From Pseudomonas huaxiensis (GTDB lineage: Bacteria; Pseudomonadota; Gammaproteobacteria; Pseudomonadales; Pseudomonadaceae): DNA of 64,000 nucleotides. Below are positions 22,675-32,449 of the stretch, in pieces. The notes beneath the pieces were generated by a model. It saw only the letters and a list, made by a program, of their open reading frames with translations, did not search any database and was not told where the DNA came from. The stretch spans positions 186,001-250,000 of the forward strand of contig NZ_QKVL01000006.1 of the NCBI RefSeq assembly GCF_003231275.1, written 5' to 3'. Position numbers and translations under genes: made by a program. Every line of letters begins with the position of its first letter. The stretch's first letter is position 1.

Positions 22675-22913
22675 TGAATGGATCCTGGAGGGTTGGCCCG
22701 AGCCGATGACGCAGTGGGGAAGTGATGAACGCGCGCGATCATACTTCGGCAAGACCTGTGCAGGAATAGCTAAATCATCCGGCGTGTGACGACGTTGGCC
22801 AGATGCCCCCAGGTTGTTGCCGCCGGTTTCCCCAACACAGTCGACGGCCCATAATGGCGGGCATTATACGGGGCCTTGCGCCGCGCTGAACTGCTGAATT
22901 GAGGACTCTTTCC

Positions 22914-23672
22914 ATGGCTGTTGCCCTGACTACCCTGATCGAGGAAGCCGACCGCTACCTCGGTAGCGCGAAAATCCAGGATTACTGCCCCAACGGCCTG
23001 CAGGTCGAAGGCCGCCCGCAGGTCACCCGGATCGTCAGCGGCGTGACCGCCAGCCAGGCACTGCTGGATGCCGCCGTAGAAGCCGGGGCTGATCTGGTGT
23101 TGGTGCACCACGGTTACTTCTGGAAGGGCGAGAACCCCTGCATCACCGGCATGAAGCAGCGGCGCCTGAAAACCCTGCTGAAGAACGACCTGAGCCTGCT
23201 GTCGTACCACTTGCCGCTGGACGTTCACCCCGAAGTGGGTAACAACGTGCAACTGGCGCGGCAACTGGACATTACCGTGGAAGGTCCGCTGGACCCGAAC
23301 AACCCGCGGGTGGTGGGACTGGTCGGTTCACTGGCCGAACCCGTGTCGGCGCGGGATTTCGCACGCCGCGTCAATGAAGTGATGGGCCGCGAGCCGTTGC
23401 TGATCGAAGGTGAGGGGATTATTCGCCGGGTCGGCTGGTGCACCGGCGGCGGCCAGGGCTATATCGACCAGGCGATCGCCGCCGGCGTCGACCTGTTCAT
23501 CAGTGGCGAAGCCTCCGAGCAGACATTCCACAGTGCCCGGGAAAACGGCGTCAGCTTCATCGCCGCCGGTCACCACGCCACCGAACGCTACGGTGTGCAG
23601 GCGCTGGGTGACTATCTGGCGCGGCGTTTTGCCCTGGAGCATCTGTTCATCGATTGCCCCAATCCGGTCTGA
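22914..23672 (+). CDS. Nif3-like dinuclear metal centre protein (YbgI/YqfO family)
   Basis: 252-residue Nif3-family protein; E. coli YbgI and relatives bind two metal ions and are annotated as GTP cyclohydrolase I type 2 homologues, but a firm physiological reaction is not known. Metal ligands sit in LVHHGYFW, LPLDVHPEVGNN and GHHATERYG. The ATG at 22914 with GAGGA upstream is chosen over a TTG 15 nt earlier. It is divergent from algW, as in other Pseudomonas genomes. Confidence 0.9.
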   Translation: MAVALTTLIEEADRYLGSAKIQDYCPNGLQVEGRPQVTRIVSGVTASQALLDAAVEAGADLVLVHHGYFWKGENPCITGMKQRRLKTLLKNDLSLLSYHLPLDVHPEVGNNVQLARQLDITVEGPLDPNNPRVVGLVGSLAEPVSARDFARRVNEVMGREPLLIEGEGIIRRVGWCTGGGQGYIDQAIAAGVDLFISGEASEQTFHSARENGVSFIAAGHHATERYGVQALGDYLARRFALEHLFIDCPNPV

Positions 23673-23810
23673 ATCCTAAAACGACAGGGCATATCCATAT
23701 ACTGTTTCGTTCTAGCCGGCTTCCTAAATAGAATCGGGCGCTGTGATAAAGTTGCCCGCTCGAACACGGCCCGCTTGGCCGTCCATAAGATCGTTTTCCC
23801 GTGAGTAGCC

Positions 23811-24728
23811 ATGGTCGACAAACTGACGCATTTGAAACAGTTGGAGGCGGAAAGCATCCACATCATTCGTGAGGTGGCCGCCGAGTTCGATAACCCGGTG
23901 ATGCTGTATTCCATTGGCAAGGATTCGGCCGTGATGCTGCATCTGGCACGCAAGGCCTTCTTCCCTGGCAAGCTGCCGTTTCCAGTGATGCATGTCGACA
24001 CCCAGTGGAAATTCCAGGAGATGTACAGCTTCCGCGACAAGATGGTCGAGGAAATGGGCCTTGAACTGATCACCCACGTCAACCCGGAAGGTGTGGCGCA
24101 GGGCATCAACCCGTTCACCCATGGCAGCTCCAAGCACACTGATATCATGAAGACCCAGGGCCTGAAACAGGCGCTGGACAAGCATGGTTTCGACGCCGCC
24201 TTCGGTGGCGCGCGCCGCGACGAAGAGAAGTCCCGCGCCAAGGAGCGTGTCTACTCCTTCCGTGACAGCAAGCACCGCTGGGACCCGAAGAACCAGCGTC
24301 CCGAGCTGTGGAACGTCTACAACGGCAAGGTCAACAAGGGCGAGTCGATTCGCGTCTTCCCGCTGTCCAACTGGACCGAGCTGGACATCTGGCAGTACAT
24401 CTACCTCGAAGGCATCCCGATCGTCCCGCTGTACTTCGCCGCCGAGCGTGAAGTCATCGAGAAGAACGGCACCCTGATCATGATCGACGACGATCGCATC
24501 CTCGAGCACCTCAGCGACGAGGAAAAGGCCCGTATCGTCAAGAAGAAGGTGCGTTTCCGTACCCTCGGCTGCTACCCGCTGACGGGCGCCGTCGAGTCGG
24601 AGGCCGAGACCCTGACGGACATCATTCAGGAAATGCTCCTGACCAGGACGTCCGAACGCCAGGGCCGTGTCATCGACCACGATGGCGCCGGTTCCATGGA
24701 AGACAAGAAACGCCAAGGCTACTTCTAA
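23811..24728 (+). CDS. cysD: CysD, sulfate adenylyltransferase subunit 2
   Basis: Small subunit of ATP sulfurylase, making adenosine 5'-phosphosulfate from ATP and sulfate for cysteine synthesis. It has 305 residues of the PAPS reductase-like fold with the PP-loop [13 protein letters not shown], then [15 protein letters not shown] and [15 protein letters not shown]. It is followed by cysNC after 15 nt. The 138-nt gap upstream is A/T-rich around 23690-23720 and probably carries the promoter; a CysB site cannot be assigned by eye. Confidence 0.97.
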   Translation: MVDKLTHLKQLEAESIHIIREVAAEFDNPVMLYSIGKDSAVMLHLARKAFFPGKLPFPVMHVDTQWKFQEMYSFRDKMVEEMGLELITHVNPEGVAQGINPFTHGSSKHTDIMKTQGLKQALDKHGFDAAFGGARRDEEKSRAKERVYSFRDSKHRWDPKNQRPELWNVYNGKVNKGESIRVFPLSNWTELDIWQYIYLEGIPIVPLYFAAEREVIEKNGTLIMIDDDRILEHLSDEEKARIVKKKVRFRTLGCYPLTGAVESEAETLTDIIQEMLLTRTSERQGRVIDHDGAGSMEDKKRQGYF

Positions 24729-24743
24729 TTTCAGGGTTACTCC

Positions 24744-26645
24744 ATGTCGCACCAATCTGATCTGATCAGCGAGGACATCCTCGCCTACCTGGCCCAGCAC
24801 GAGCGCAAGGAACTGCTGCGTTTCCTCACCTGCGGCAACGTCGACGATGGCAAGAGCACCCTGATCGGGCGCCTGCTGCACGACTCCAAGATGATCTACG
24901 AGGACCACCTCGAGGCCATCACCCGCGATTCGAAGAAAGTCGGCACCACTGGCGAAGACATCGACCTGGCGTTGCTGGTCGACGGCCTGCAGGCCGAGCG
25001 TGAGCAGGGCATCACCATCGATGTGGCCTACCGCTATTTCTCCACCGCCAAGCGCAAGTTCATCATCGCCGACACCCCCGGCCATGAGCAGTACACCCGC
25101 AACATGGCCACCGGTGCATCCACCTGTGACCTGGCGATCATCCTGGTCGATGCCCGTTACGGCGTGCAGACCCAGACCCGCCGCCACAGCTACATCGCGT
25201 CGTTGCTGGGCATCAAGCACATCGTTGTCGCCATCAACAAGATGGACCTCAAGGGCTTCGATGAGCAGGTCTTCGAGTCGATCAAGGCCGACTACCTGAA
25301 GTTCGCCGAGGGCATCAACCTCCAGCCGAGCAGCCTGCACTTCGTGCCGATGTCCGCGCTCAAGGGCGATAACGTGGTCAACCGCAGCGAGCGTTCGCCG
25401 TGGTACACCGGCCCCGCGCTGATGGAAATCCTCGAGACCGTTGAAGTCGCCGCCGACCGCAACTTCACCGACCTGCGCTTCCCGGTGCAGTACGTCAACC
25501 GTCCGAACCTGAACTTCCGCGGCTTCGCCGGCACCATCGCCAGTGGCGTGGTGCACAAGGGTGACGACGTGGTCGTGCTGCCGTCGGGCAAGAGCAGCCG
25601 CGTCAAATCCATCGTCACCTATGAAGGTGAGCTGGAGAACGCAGGCCCAGGCCAGGCCGTCACCCTGACCATGGAAGACGAGATCGACATCTCCCGTGGC
25701 GACCTGCTGGTTCACGCCGACAACGTACCGCCGGTGACCGACCAGTTCGACGCCATGCTGGTGTGGATGTCCGAAGAGCCGCTGTTGCCGGGCAAGAAAT
25801 ACGACATCAAGCGCGCCACCAGCTATGTGCCGGGCTCGGTTGCCAGCATCACCCACAAGGTCGATGTGAACACCCTGGAGCAGGGCGCCGCCAGCGCACT
25901 GCAACTGAACGAGATCGGCCGGGTCAAGGTCAGCCTCGACACCGCCATCGCCCTGGACGGTTACGACAGCAACCGCACCACCGGTGCGTTCATCGTCATT
26001 GATCGCCTGACCAACGGCACCGTCGGTGCGGGCATGATCATCGCGCCTCCGGTTCTGCCACACGGCAGCACCGGTCAGCATGGCAAGCTGGCTCACGTTG
26101 CGACCGAAGAGCGCGCTCTGCGCTTTGGCCAGCAGCCGGCCACCGTGCTGTTCAGCGGCCTGTCCGGCGCTGGCAAGAGCACCCTGGCCTATGCTGTGGA
26201 GCGCAAGCTGTTCGACATGGGCCGTGCGGTCTACGTCCTCGACGGCCAGAACCTGCGCCATGACCTGAACAAGGGCCTGCCACAGGACCGCGCCGGTCGC
26301 ACCGAGAACTGGCGTCGTGCCGCTCACGTGGCGCGTCAGTTCAACGAAGCCGGCCTGCTGACCCTGGCCGCGTTCGTTGCACCGGATGCCGAAGGTCGCG
26401 AGCAGGCCAAGGCACTGATCGGCAAGGAGCGTCTGGTTACCGTTTACGTCCAGGCGTCCCCGCAAGCCTGCCGCGAGCGTGACCCGCAAGGTCTGTACGC
26501 TGCCGGTGGCGACAACATCCCGGGCGAAAGCTTCCCGTACGATGTGCCGCTGAACGCCGACCTGGTCATCGACACCCAATCCACCAGCGTGGAAGAGGGC
26601 GTCAAGCAGGTGCTGGATGTGCTGCGTGAGCGTGGCGCGATCTAA
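24744..26645 (+). CDS. cysNC: CysNC, bifunctional sulfate adenylyltransferase large subunit / APS kinase
   Basis: 633-residue fusion. The N-terminal GTPase subunit of ATP sulfurylase carries [14 protein letters not shown] (G1), [11 protein letters not shown] (G3) and NKMDL (G4), followed by beta-barrel domains. From about residue 455 the APS kinase domain carries its own P-loop [15 protein letters not shown] near 470, making PAPS. The fused form is usual in Pseudomonas, while E. coli has separate cysN and cysC. It shares an operon with cysD and ends at a strong terminator. Confidence 0.96.
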   Translation: MSHQSDLISEDILAYLAQHERKELLRFLTCGNVDDGKSTLIGRLLHDSKMIYEDHLEAITRDSKKVGTTGEDIDLALLVDGLQAEREQGITIDVAYRYFSTAKRKFIIADTPGHEQYTRNMATGASTCDLAIILVDARYGVQTQTRRHSYIASLLGIKHIVVAINKMDLKGFDEQVFESIKADYLKFAEGINLQPSSLHFVPMSALKGDNVVNRSERSPWYTGPALMEILETVEVAADRNFTDLRFPVQYVNRPNLNFRGFAGTIASGVVHKGDDVVVLPSGKSSRVKSIVTYEGELENAGPGQAVTLTMEDEIDISRGDLLVHADNVPPVTDQFDAMLVWMSEEPLLPGKKYDIKRATSYVPGSVASITHKVDVNTLEQGAASALQLNEIGRVKVSLDTAIALDGYDSNRTTGAFIVIDRLTNGTVGAGMIIAPPVLPHGSTGQHGKLAHVATEERALRFGQQPATVLFSGLSGAGKSTLAYAVERKLFDMGRAVYVLDGQNLRHDLNKGLPQDRAGRTENWRRAAHVARQFNEAGLLTLAAFVAPDAEGREQAKALIGKERLVTVYVQASPQACRERDPQGLYAAGGDNIPGESFPYDVPLNADLVIDTQSTSVEEGVKQVLDVLRERGAI

Positions 26646-26667
26646 GCGTCGAAGCTGAAAAGCAACA

Positions 26668-26702
26668 AACCCGCGATGGTGAAAACCATCGCGGGTTTTT
26701 TT
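26668..26702 (+). terminator. Rho-independent terminator of cysNC
   Basis: 13-bp stem (26668-26680 with 26685-26697, GAAA loop) ending in a run of T. It lies between the convergent cysNC and mdeR genes and has A residues on the other side, so it may serve both. Confidence 0.92.
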
Positions 26703-26723
26703 GTGCCCGATGGAGAGGGCGCC

Positions 26724-27239
26724 TCAGATGTGCTTTTCCGATACCGGGATCACTCGCTTCTCCTTCACTGCCTTATAGGAAAAGCTCGAGTAGATTTCCT
26801 TAACACCTGGTAACGATTGCAATACCTCGCGGGCGAATTCGCCGAAGGACTCCAGGTCCCGCGCCAGCACTTCCAGCAGGAAGTCATAGCGCCCGGAAAT
26901 ATTGTGGCAGGCGACGATTTCGGGGATTTCCATCAGCCGCTGTTCGAAGGCGCGGGCCATCTCCTTGGTGTGTGAGTCCATCATGATACTGACGAAGGCG
27001 GTGACGCCGAAACCCAGGGCCTTGGGCGAAAGAATCGCCTGGTAACCGGTGATATAGCCGCCTTCCTCCAGCAGCTTGACCCGTCGCCAGCAGGGCGAGG
27101 TGGTCAGGGCGACGTTGTCGGCCAATTCCGAAATGGTCAGTCGGGCGTTGTCCTGCAGGGCGGCGAGGAGGGCGCGGTCGGTACGGTCGATGGCGTTGGG
27201 CAAAATTTGCCCCGTCTTCACGGAATCATGAGCTTTCAT
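26724..27239 (-). CDS. mdeR: MdeR, Lrp/AsnC family regulator of methionine gamma-lyase
   Basis: 171-residue Lrp-type protein: AsnC-type helix-turn-helix (about 18-75, with LLAALQDNARLTISELA) and a C-terminal ligand-binding RAM domain (about 85-165). In P. putida a divergent Lrp-like gene, mdeR, is required for expression of mdeA; the same divergent pair is seen here with a 91-nt gap. The effector is probably a sulfur amino acid, by analogy. Confidence 0.85.
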   Translation of the reverse strand: MKAHDSVKTGQILPNAIDRTDRALLAALQDNARLTISELADNVALTTSPCWRRVKLLEEGGYITGYQAILSPKALGFGVTAFVSIMMDSHTKEMARAFEQRLMEIPEIVACHNISGRYDFLLEVLARDLESFGEFAREVLQSLPGVKEIYSSFSYKAVKEKRVIPVSEKHI

Positions 27240-27330
27240 GCCTGCAATACCCCAAAGCGGTAGTCACATTTGGAAAAATATTAGTCGGTCGGTGGCATAA
27301 GCTTATTACAAACCACAAGAGGCTGTTGTC

Positions 27331-28536
27331 ATGAGCGGCTCGACCAGAAATCCAGGATTCGCTACCCGTGCCATTCACCATGGCTACGACCCGCAGGCCC
27401 ACGGAGGGGCGCTGGTGCCGCCGATCTACCAGACGGCCACGTTCGCTTTTCCCACCGTTGAATATGGCGCGGCCTGTTTTGCCGGCGAAGAAGCCGGGCA
27501 TTTCTACAGCCGTATCTCCAACCCCACCCTGGCGCTGCTGGAGGCGCGAATGGCGTCGCTGGAAGGTGGCGAGGCAGGCCTGGCCCTGGCCTCCGGCATG
27601 GGCGCCATTACCGCCACCTTGTGGACGCTGCTGCGCCCCGGCGACGAAGTGTTGCTGGGCAGTACGTTGTATGGCTGCACCTTCGCTTTTCTGCACCACG
27701 GCATCGGTGAATTCGGTGTGAAGCTCAAGCATGTCGACATGGCCGACCTGCATGCGGTCGAGGCGGCCATCACACCAGCAACGCGGCTGATCTATTTCGA
27801 GTCGCCGGCCAACCCCAACATGCATCTGGCCGATATCGCCGGTGTCGCGAAGATCGCCCATCGCCACGGCGCAACACTGGTGGTGGACAACACTTATTGC
27901 ACGCCCTACCTGCAACGCCCGCTGGAGCTGGGCGCGGACCTCGTGGTGCATTCGGCGACAAAGTACCTCAGCGGTCATGGCGACATCACTGCGGGACTGG
28001 TGGTCGGGCGCAAGGCGCTGGTGGACCGCATCCGCCTGGAAGGGCTCAAGGACATGACCGGCGCGGTGCTCTCGCCGCACGATGCGTCGTTGCTGATGCG
28101 TGGCCTGAAGACCCTCAATTTGCGCATGGATCGCCACTGCTCCAATGCAATGGCCGTCGCCGAATTCCTCCAGCAACAGCCAGAAGTCGAGCTACTGCAT
28201 TACCCCGGCTTGCCATCTTTCCCGCAGCACGCCCTGGCGAAGCGGCAAATGGCGCTGCCGGGAGGCATGTTGGCGTTCGAACTCAAGGGTGGTATCACCG
28301 CTGGCCGCCGCTTCATGAATGCTCTGCAATTGTTCAGCCGGGCGGTCAGCCTGGGGGATGCCGAGTCGCTGGCGCAGCATCCGGCGAGCATGACCCATTC
28401 CAGCTACACGCCGGAGGAGCGGGCGCGTTACGGGATTTCCGAAGGGCTGGTGCGGCTGTCGGTCGGGCTGGAGGATGTCGAGGACTTGTTGGCGGATGTT
28501 CGTCAGGCGCTCAAGGCCTCCAGTCGAAAGGCCTGA
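27331..28536 (+). CDS. mdeA: MdeA, L-methionine gamma-lyase
   Basis: PLP enzyme splitting L-methionine into methanethiol, 2-oxobutyrate and ammonia. It has 401 residues. The sequence follows P. putida MdeA closely from the PGFATRAIHHGYDP start. Key residues are Y114 and C116 (LYGCTF; the Cys is the hallmark separating gamma-lyase from cystathionine enzymes) and K211 in SATKYLSGHGD, the PLP Schiff-base lysine. It is divergent from mdeR and ends at a perfect symmetrical terminator. Confidence 0.93.
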   Translation: MSGSTRNPGFATRAIHHGYDPQAHGGALVPPIYQTATFAFPTVEYGAACFAGEEAGHFYSRISNPTLALLEARMASLEGGEAGLALASGMGAITATLWTLLRPGDEVLLGSTLYGCTFAFLHHGIGEFGVKLKHVDMADLHAVEAAITPATRLIYFESPANPNMHLADIAGVAKIAHRHGATLVVDNTYCTPYLQRPLELGADLVVHSATKYLSGHGDITAGLVVGRKALVDRIRLEGLKDMTGAVLSPHDASLLMRGLKTLNLRMDRHCSNAMAVAEFLQQQPEVELLHYPGLPSFPQHALAKRQMALPGGMLAFELKGGITAGRRFMNALQLFSRAVSLGDAESLAQHPASMTHSSYTPEERARYGISEGLVRLSVGLEDVEDLLADVRQALKASSRKA

Positions 28537-28543
28537 GCGACAG

Positions 28544-28587
28544 ACCAATGAAAAGGGGCGCCACTGAGGGCGCCCCTTTTCATTGGT
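28544..28587 (+). terminator. Bidirectional terminator between mdeA and zapG
   Basis: A perfect 19-bp stem (28544-28562 with 28569-28587, 6-nt loop) with AAAA and TTTT inside the stem flanks, placed between two convergent genes. Confidence 0.85.
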
Positions 28588-28601
28588 CGCGGATCTTTCG
28601 A

Positions 28602-29036
28602 TCAGCGTTTCAGGCCGTAGCTCTCGTCAAGCATGCCCGGTGTATTCGGCGCTTTGGGCGCGTAGTCACGCGGGACTTCGGTGTCCTTGGGCGGGGTCAG
28701 GCGATCACGCGGACCTTGTGGCGCGTCGGAATGCAGGGCAGCCAGCAGACGCTGGCGGGTCAGTTCATCCAGCGCCAGGCGGTTGGCGCCATCGGCCAGG
28801 TGATCCTGCACTTCCTGGTAGCTTTGGGTGAGTTTCTTGACCAGAGCCGCGGTGCTGTTGAAGTGGGTCACCACTTCATTCTGGTAGCTGTCGAAGCGTT
28901 CCTGGATATCGTCCAACTGCCGCTGGGTGCTGCTCGGTGCGGCATTGGGCAGAAGGCGGGCAACCAGGAAACCAACGACGACGCCCACTGCCAGGGCCAG
29001 GGTCGGCAACAACCAAACTAAGAGCGAGAGTTCCAC
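28602..29036 (-). CDS. zapG: ZapG/YhcB family inner-membrane division-associated protein (DUF1043)
   Basis: 144-residue protein with one N-terminal membrane span (about 6-26), a coiled-coil segment (about 36-85, rich in Q, E, S) and a proline-rich disordered tail. Members such as YhcB/LapD/ZapG link cell division and envelope growth in gamma-proteobacteria. Starts at GTG with GAGGAAGGA upstream. It is next to a hydrolase gene and trpS, the same order as in P. aeruginosa. Confidence 0.85.
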   Translation of the reverse strand: MELSLLVWLLPTLALAVGVVVGFLVARLLPNAAPSSTQRQLDDIQERFDSYQNEVVTHFNSTAALVKKLTQSYQEVQDHLADGANRLALDELTRQRLLAALHSDAPQGPRDRLTPPKDTEVPRDYAPKAPNTPGMLDESYGLKR

Positions 29037-29177
29037 GAGTCCTTCCTCTATAAACGGCTTTGCTTTACGTTAACGGCTCGGACCTGCGCTGTATACCGCG
29101 AAGCATCGCAAATATCTCAGAACAGAATCATTCAGCTAGACGAGTCGACCCTTGCCGGGGTCACGGAGTTTAATTCC

Positions 29178-29813
29178 TTGCTTACCCGCGAAACCCCCGT
29201 ATTCATCGACGGCCCGGTCGGCCAACTGGAAGCGCTTTATCAGGATGCGGCCGACGCCCATGGGGCGGTGCTGATCTGCCATCCCAATCCGGTCCAGGGC
29301 GGAACCATGCTGAACAAGGTGGTTTCGACGCTGCAGCGTACCGCGCGTGACGCCGGGCTGATTACCCTGCGTTTCAATTACCGTGGCGTTGGTGCCAGCG
29401 AGGGCAGCCACGACATGAGCAGCGGTGAAGTGGATGATGCTCAGGCCGCCGCCGCCTGGCTGCGGGAAAAACACCCGGACTTGTCGTTGACCCTGCTCGG
29501 TTTCTCCTTCGGCGGTTTCGTCGCCGCTGCCCTCGGCGGCCGTCTGGAGGCCGAAGGTGCGGCGTTGAAGCAGTTGTTCATGATCGCGCCTGCGGTGATG
29601 CGCCTGGGTGACGCCTATCCACTCCCGCTGCAGTGCCCGCTGACGGTTATCCAGCCGGATGCCGACGAAGTGATCGAGCCTCGCGCCGTCTACGACTGGT
29701 CCGCTGCATTGCCGCGTCCCCATGAGCTGCTGAAAGTGGCAGAATGCGGACACTTTTTTCATGGCAAGCTGACCGACCTCAAGGATCTGGTGCTGCCGCG
29801 TCTTTCGAACTGA
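29178..29813 (+). CDS. Alpha/beta hydrolase of unknown substrate
   Basis: 211-residue alpha/beta-fold protein. Features are CHPNPVQGGTMLNKVV (oxyanion region), FNYRGVGASEG, the nucleophile elbow GFSFGG, an Asp in QPDADEVI and the catalytic His in ECGHFFHG, which belong to the family of small serine hydrolases near trpS. Starts at TTG with GGAG 9 nt upstream; no ATG is near. It lies 25 nt before trpS and may be co-transcribed. The substrate cannot be told. Confidence 0.82.
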   Translation: MLTRETPVFIDGPVGQLEALYQDAADAHGAVLICHPNPVQGGTMLNKVVSTLQRTARDAGLITLRFNYRGVGASEGSHDMSSGEVDDAQAAAAWLREKHPDLSLTLLGFSFGGFVAAALGGRLEAEGAALKQLFMIAPAVMRLGDAYPLPLQCPLTVIQPDADEVIEPRAVYDWSAALPRPHELLKVAECGHFFHGKLTDLKDLVLPRLSN

Positions 29814-29838
29814 GCCAAGCCTGAATAAGCGATAACCC

Positions 29839-31188
29839 ATGACTACGCGCATTCTCACCGGTATCACCACCACCGGCACCCCGCACCTGGGCAACTATGC
29901 CGGTGCCATCCGCCCGGCGATTCTCGCCAGCCAGCAGCCGGGTGCCGACTCGTTCTATTTCCTCGCTGACTACCACGCCCTGATCAAATGCGATGACCCG
30001 CAGCGCATTCAGCGCTCGCGTCTGGAAATCGCCGCGACCTGGCTGGCCGGTGGCCTGGACCCCGAGAAGGTGACCTTCTATCGCCAGTCCGACATTCCCG
30101 AGATTCCCGAGCTGACCTGGCTGCTGACCTGTGTCGCCGCCAAGGGCCTGCTCAACCGCGCGCATGCCTACAAGGCGTCGGTGGACAAGAACCTGGAAAA
30201 CGGCGAAGACCCGGATGCCGGCGTGACCATGGGCCTGTACAGCTATCCGGTGCTGATGGCTGCGGACATCCTGATGTTCAACGCGCACAAAGTGCCGGTG
30301 GGCCGTGACCAGATCCAGCACGTGGAAATGGCCCGGGATATCGGCCAGCGCTTCAACCACCTGTTCGGCCAGGGCAAGGACTTCTTCGTCCTGCCGGAAG
30401 CGGCGATCGAGGAAAGCGTGGCGACCCTGCCGGGCCTGGACGGTCGCAAGATGTCCAAGAGCTACGACAACACCATCCCGCTGTTCAGCAGCGCGAAGGA
30501 CATGAAGGACGCGATCTCCCGCATCGTCACCGACTCCCGCGCACCGGGTGAGGCGAAGGACCCGGACAATTCGCACCTGTTCACCCTCTATCAAGCCTTC
30601 TCCACGCCAGCGCAGGCCGACGCCTTCCGCGGCGAGCTGCTGCAGGGCCTGGGCTGGGGCGATGCCAAGCAGCAACTGTTCCAGTTGCTGGACGGCCAAC
30701 TAGGCGAAGCTCGCGAGCGTTACCACCAATTGATTTCCCGTCCGGTGGACCTGGAGGACATTCTCCTGGCCGGTGCGCAGAAAGCCCGCAAAGTTGCGAC
30801 CCCGTTCCTCGAACAACTGCGTGAAGCGGTGGGCCTGCGCTCGTTCCGCGCCCTCGATCAGGGCCCGGCCGAAGTGAAGAAGAAGGCCGTGAAAGCCGCG
30901 CGTTTCGTCAGCTTCCGTGATGAAGACGGCAGCTTCCGCTTCCGCCTGCTGGGCGCTGATGGCGAGCAACTGCTGCTTTCCCGCAGCTTCGCCGATGGCA
31001 AGACCGCCGGTGCCGTGACCAAGCAACTGCAGCAAGGTCAGACGCTGGATGTCCGTGAAGATGGCCTGGGCTTCAGCCTGTGGCTGGAAGGCGAGTGCGT
31101 GGCCGATGGCCCGCAGTTCGACGATGCCGCGGCTCGTGACAACGCCATCGAAGCTCTGCGCGCGGCGCTGGCGCCTCAACAGGACTGA
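29839..31188 (+). CDS. trpS: TrpS, tryptophanyl-tRNA synthetase with C-terminal extension
   Basis: Class I synthetase charging tRNA-Trp. It has 449 residues, about 115 more than E. coli TrpS. The catalytic part shows the HIGH-type motif TPHLGNYAG near the N-terminus and KMSKS near residue 210. The extra C-terminal domain (about 340-449), rich in FRFRLLG and [16 protein letters not shown] strands, is also present in other Pseudomonas TrpS; its job is unknown to me. Followed by zapE after 81 nt. Confidence 0.94.
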   Translation: MTTRILTGITTTGTPHLGNYAGAIRPAILASQQPGADSFYFLADYHALIKCDDPQRIQRSRLEIAATWLAGGLDPEKVTFYRQSDIPEIPELTWLLTCVAAKGLLNRAHAYKASVDKNLENGEDPDAGVTMGLYSYPVLMAADILMFNAHKVPVGRDQIQHVEMARDIGQRFNHLFGQGKDFFVLPEAAIEESVATLPGLDGRKMSKSYDNTIPLFSSAKDMKDAISRIVTDSRAPGEAKDPDNSHLFTLYQAFSTPAQADAFRGELLQGLGWGDAKQQLFQLLDGQLGEARERYHQLISRPVDLEDILLAGAQKARKVATPFLEQLREAVGLRSFRALDQGPAEVKKKAVKAARFVSFRDEDGSFRFRLLGADGEQLLLSRSFADGKTAGAVTKQLQQGQTLDVREDGLGFSLWLEGECVADGPQFDDAAARDNAIEALRAALAPQQD

Positions 31189-31269
31189 CGGCTTATCGGA
31201 AGTCTGATTGCCATTACCCGGGGCCGTCGCTACAGTGACGGCCCGCTTTTGTTGCCTTGCTAACGAATT

Positions 31270-32364
31270 ATGACGCCCCTAGAACGATATCAAGCAGATC
31301 TGAAACGTCCCGATTTCTTCCATGACGCGGCCCAGGAAACGGCAGTGCGCCATTTGCAGCGCCTGTACGACGATCTGATCGCGGCGCAGAACAGCAAGCC
31401 GGGCGTGTTCGGCAAACTGTTTGGCAAGAAGGAGCAGGTGCCGGTCAAGGGCTTGTACTTCTGGGGTGGCGTTGGCCGGGGTAAGACTTATCTGGTCGAT
31501 ACCTTCTTTGAAGCGCTGCCATTCAAGGAAAAGTCCCGCACGCACTTCCACCGCTTCATGAAGCGGGTCCACGAAGAAATGAAGGGGCTCAAGGGCGAGA
31601 AGAACCCGCTGACCCTGATTGCCAAGCGTTTCTCCGACGAAGCGCGGGTGATCTGCTTCGATGAATTCTTCGTCTCCGACATCACCGACGCCATGATCCT
31701 TGGCACGCTGATGGAAGAGCTGTTCAAGAACGGCGTGACCCTGGTGGCTACCTCCAACATTGTCCCGGACGGTCTGTACAAGGATGGCCTGCAGCGGGCG
31801 CGCTTCCTCCCGGCTATCGCCCTGATCAAGCAGAACACCGAGATCGTCAACGTCGACAGCGGCGTGGACTATCGTCTGCGCCACCTGGAACAGGCCGAGC
31901 TGTTCCACTTCCCGCTGGACGAAGCTGCCCACGAAAGCCTGCGCAAGAGCTTCCGTGCGCTGACGCCGGAATGCACCCAGGCAGTGGAAAACGATGTGCT
32001 GATCATCGAAAACCGCGAAATTCGCGCGCTGCGCACCTGCGACGACGTGGCCTGGTTCGAATTCCGCGAACTGTGCGATGGCCCGCGCAGCCAGAACGAC
32101 TACATCGAGCTGGGCAAGATCTTCCATGCGGTGTTGTTGAGCGGTGTGGAGCAGATGGGTGTGGCGACCGACGATATCGCGCGGCGCTTCATCAACATGG
32201 TCGACGAATTCTACGACCGCAACGTCAAGCTGATCATCTCGGCGGAAGTGGAATTGAAGGACCTGTACACCGGCGGACGCCTGACGTTCGAATTCCAGCG
32301 CACCCTGAGCCGCCTGCTGGAAATGCAATCCCACGAATTCCTGGCTCGTGCACACAAGCCCTGA
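31270..32364 (+). CDS. zapE: ZapE, cell-division AFG1-type ATPase
   Basis: 364-residue AAA-like ATPase that in E. coli associates with the Z-ring late in division. Walker A is GGVGRGKT near residue 65, Walker B is VICFDEFFVSD near residue 135, and the sensor-type ATSN follows. The length is typical. Directly downstream is an inverted repeat of CAAGCT-type words. Confidence 0.92.
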   Translation: MTPLERYQADLKRPDFFHDAAQETAVRHLQRLYDDLIAAQNSKPGVFGKLFGKKEQVPVKGLYFWGGVGRGKTYLVDTFFEALPFKEKSRTHFHRFMKRVHEEMKGLKGEKNPLTLIAKRFSDEARVICFDEFFVSDITDAMILGTLMEELFKNGVTLVATSNIVPDGLYKDGLQRARFLPAIALIKQNTEIVNVDSGVDYRLRHLEQAELFHFPLDEAAHESLRKSFRALTPECTQAVENDVLIIENREIRALRTCDDVAWFEFRELCDGPRSQNDYIELGKIFHAVLLSGVEQMGVATDDIARRFINMVDEFYDRNVKLIISAEVELKDLYTGGRLTFEFQRTLSRLLEMQSHEFLARAHKP

Positions 32365-32446
32365 AAAGCAGCTACAAGCTACAAGCGGTAAGCGACAAGT
32401 CGAGCGTGTGCTCTTCTTGTAGCTTGCCGCTTGCCGCTTTCAACTG
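32364..32446. repeat. Inverted repeat of CAAGCT-type words, 3' of zapE
   Basis: The left arm (about 32364-32399, AAGCAGCTACAAGCTACAAG and following) and right arm (about 32413-32446, ending CTTTCAACTGC) are inverted imperfect copies. Same word composition as the structure after moaE at 10561-10645. Confidence 0.65.
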
Positions 32447-32449
32447 CCG

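Noticed and set aside
23724..26579. 951-codon open frame on the minus strand opposite cysD and cysNC
   Set aside because: Antisense shadow of two clear enzymes; His/Gln/Val-rich, with no domain and no ribosome site.
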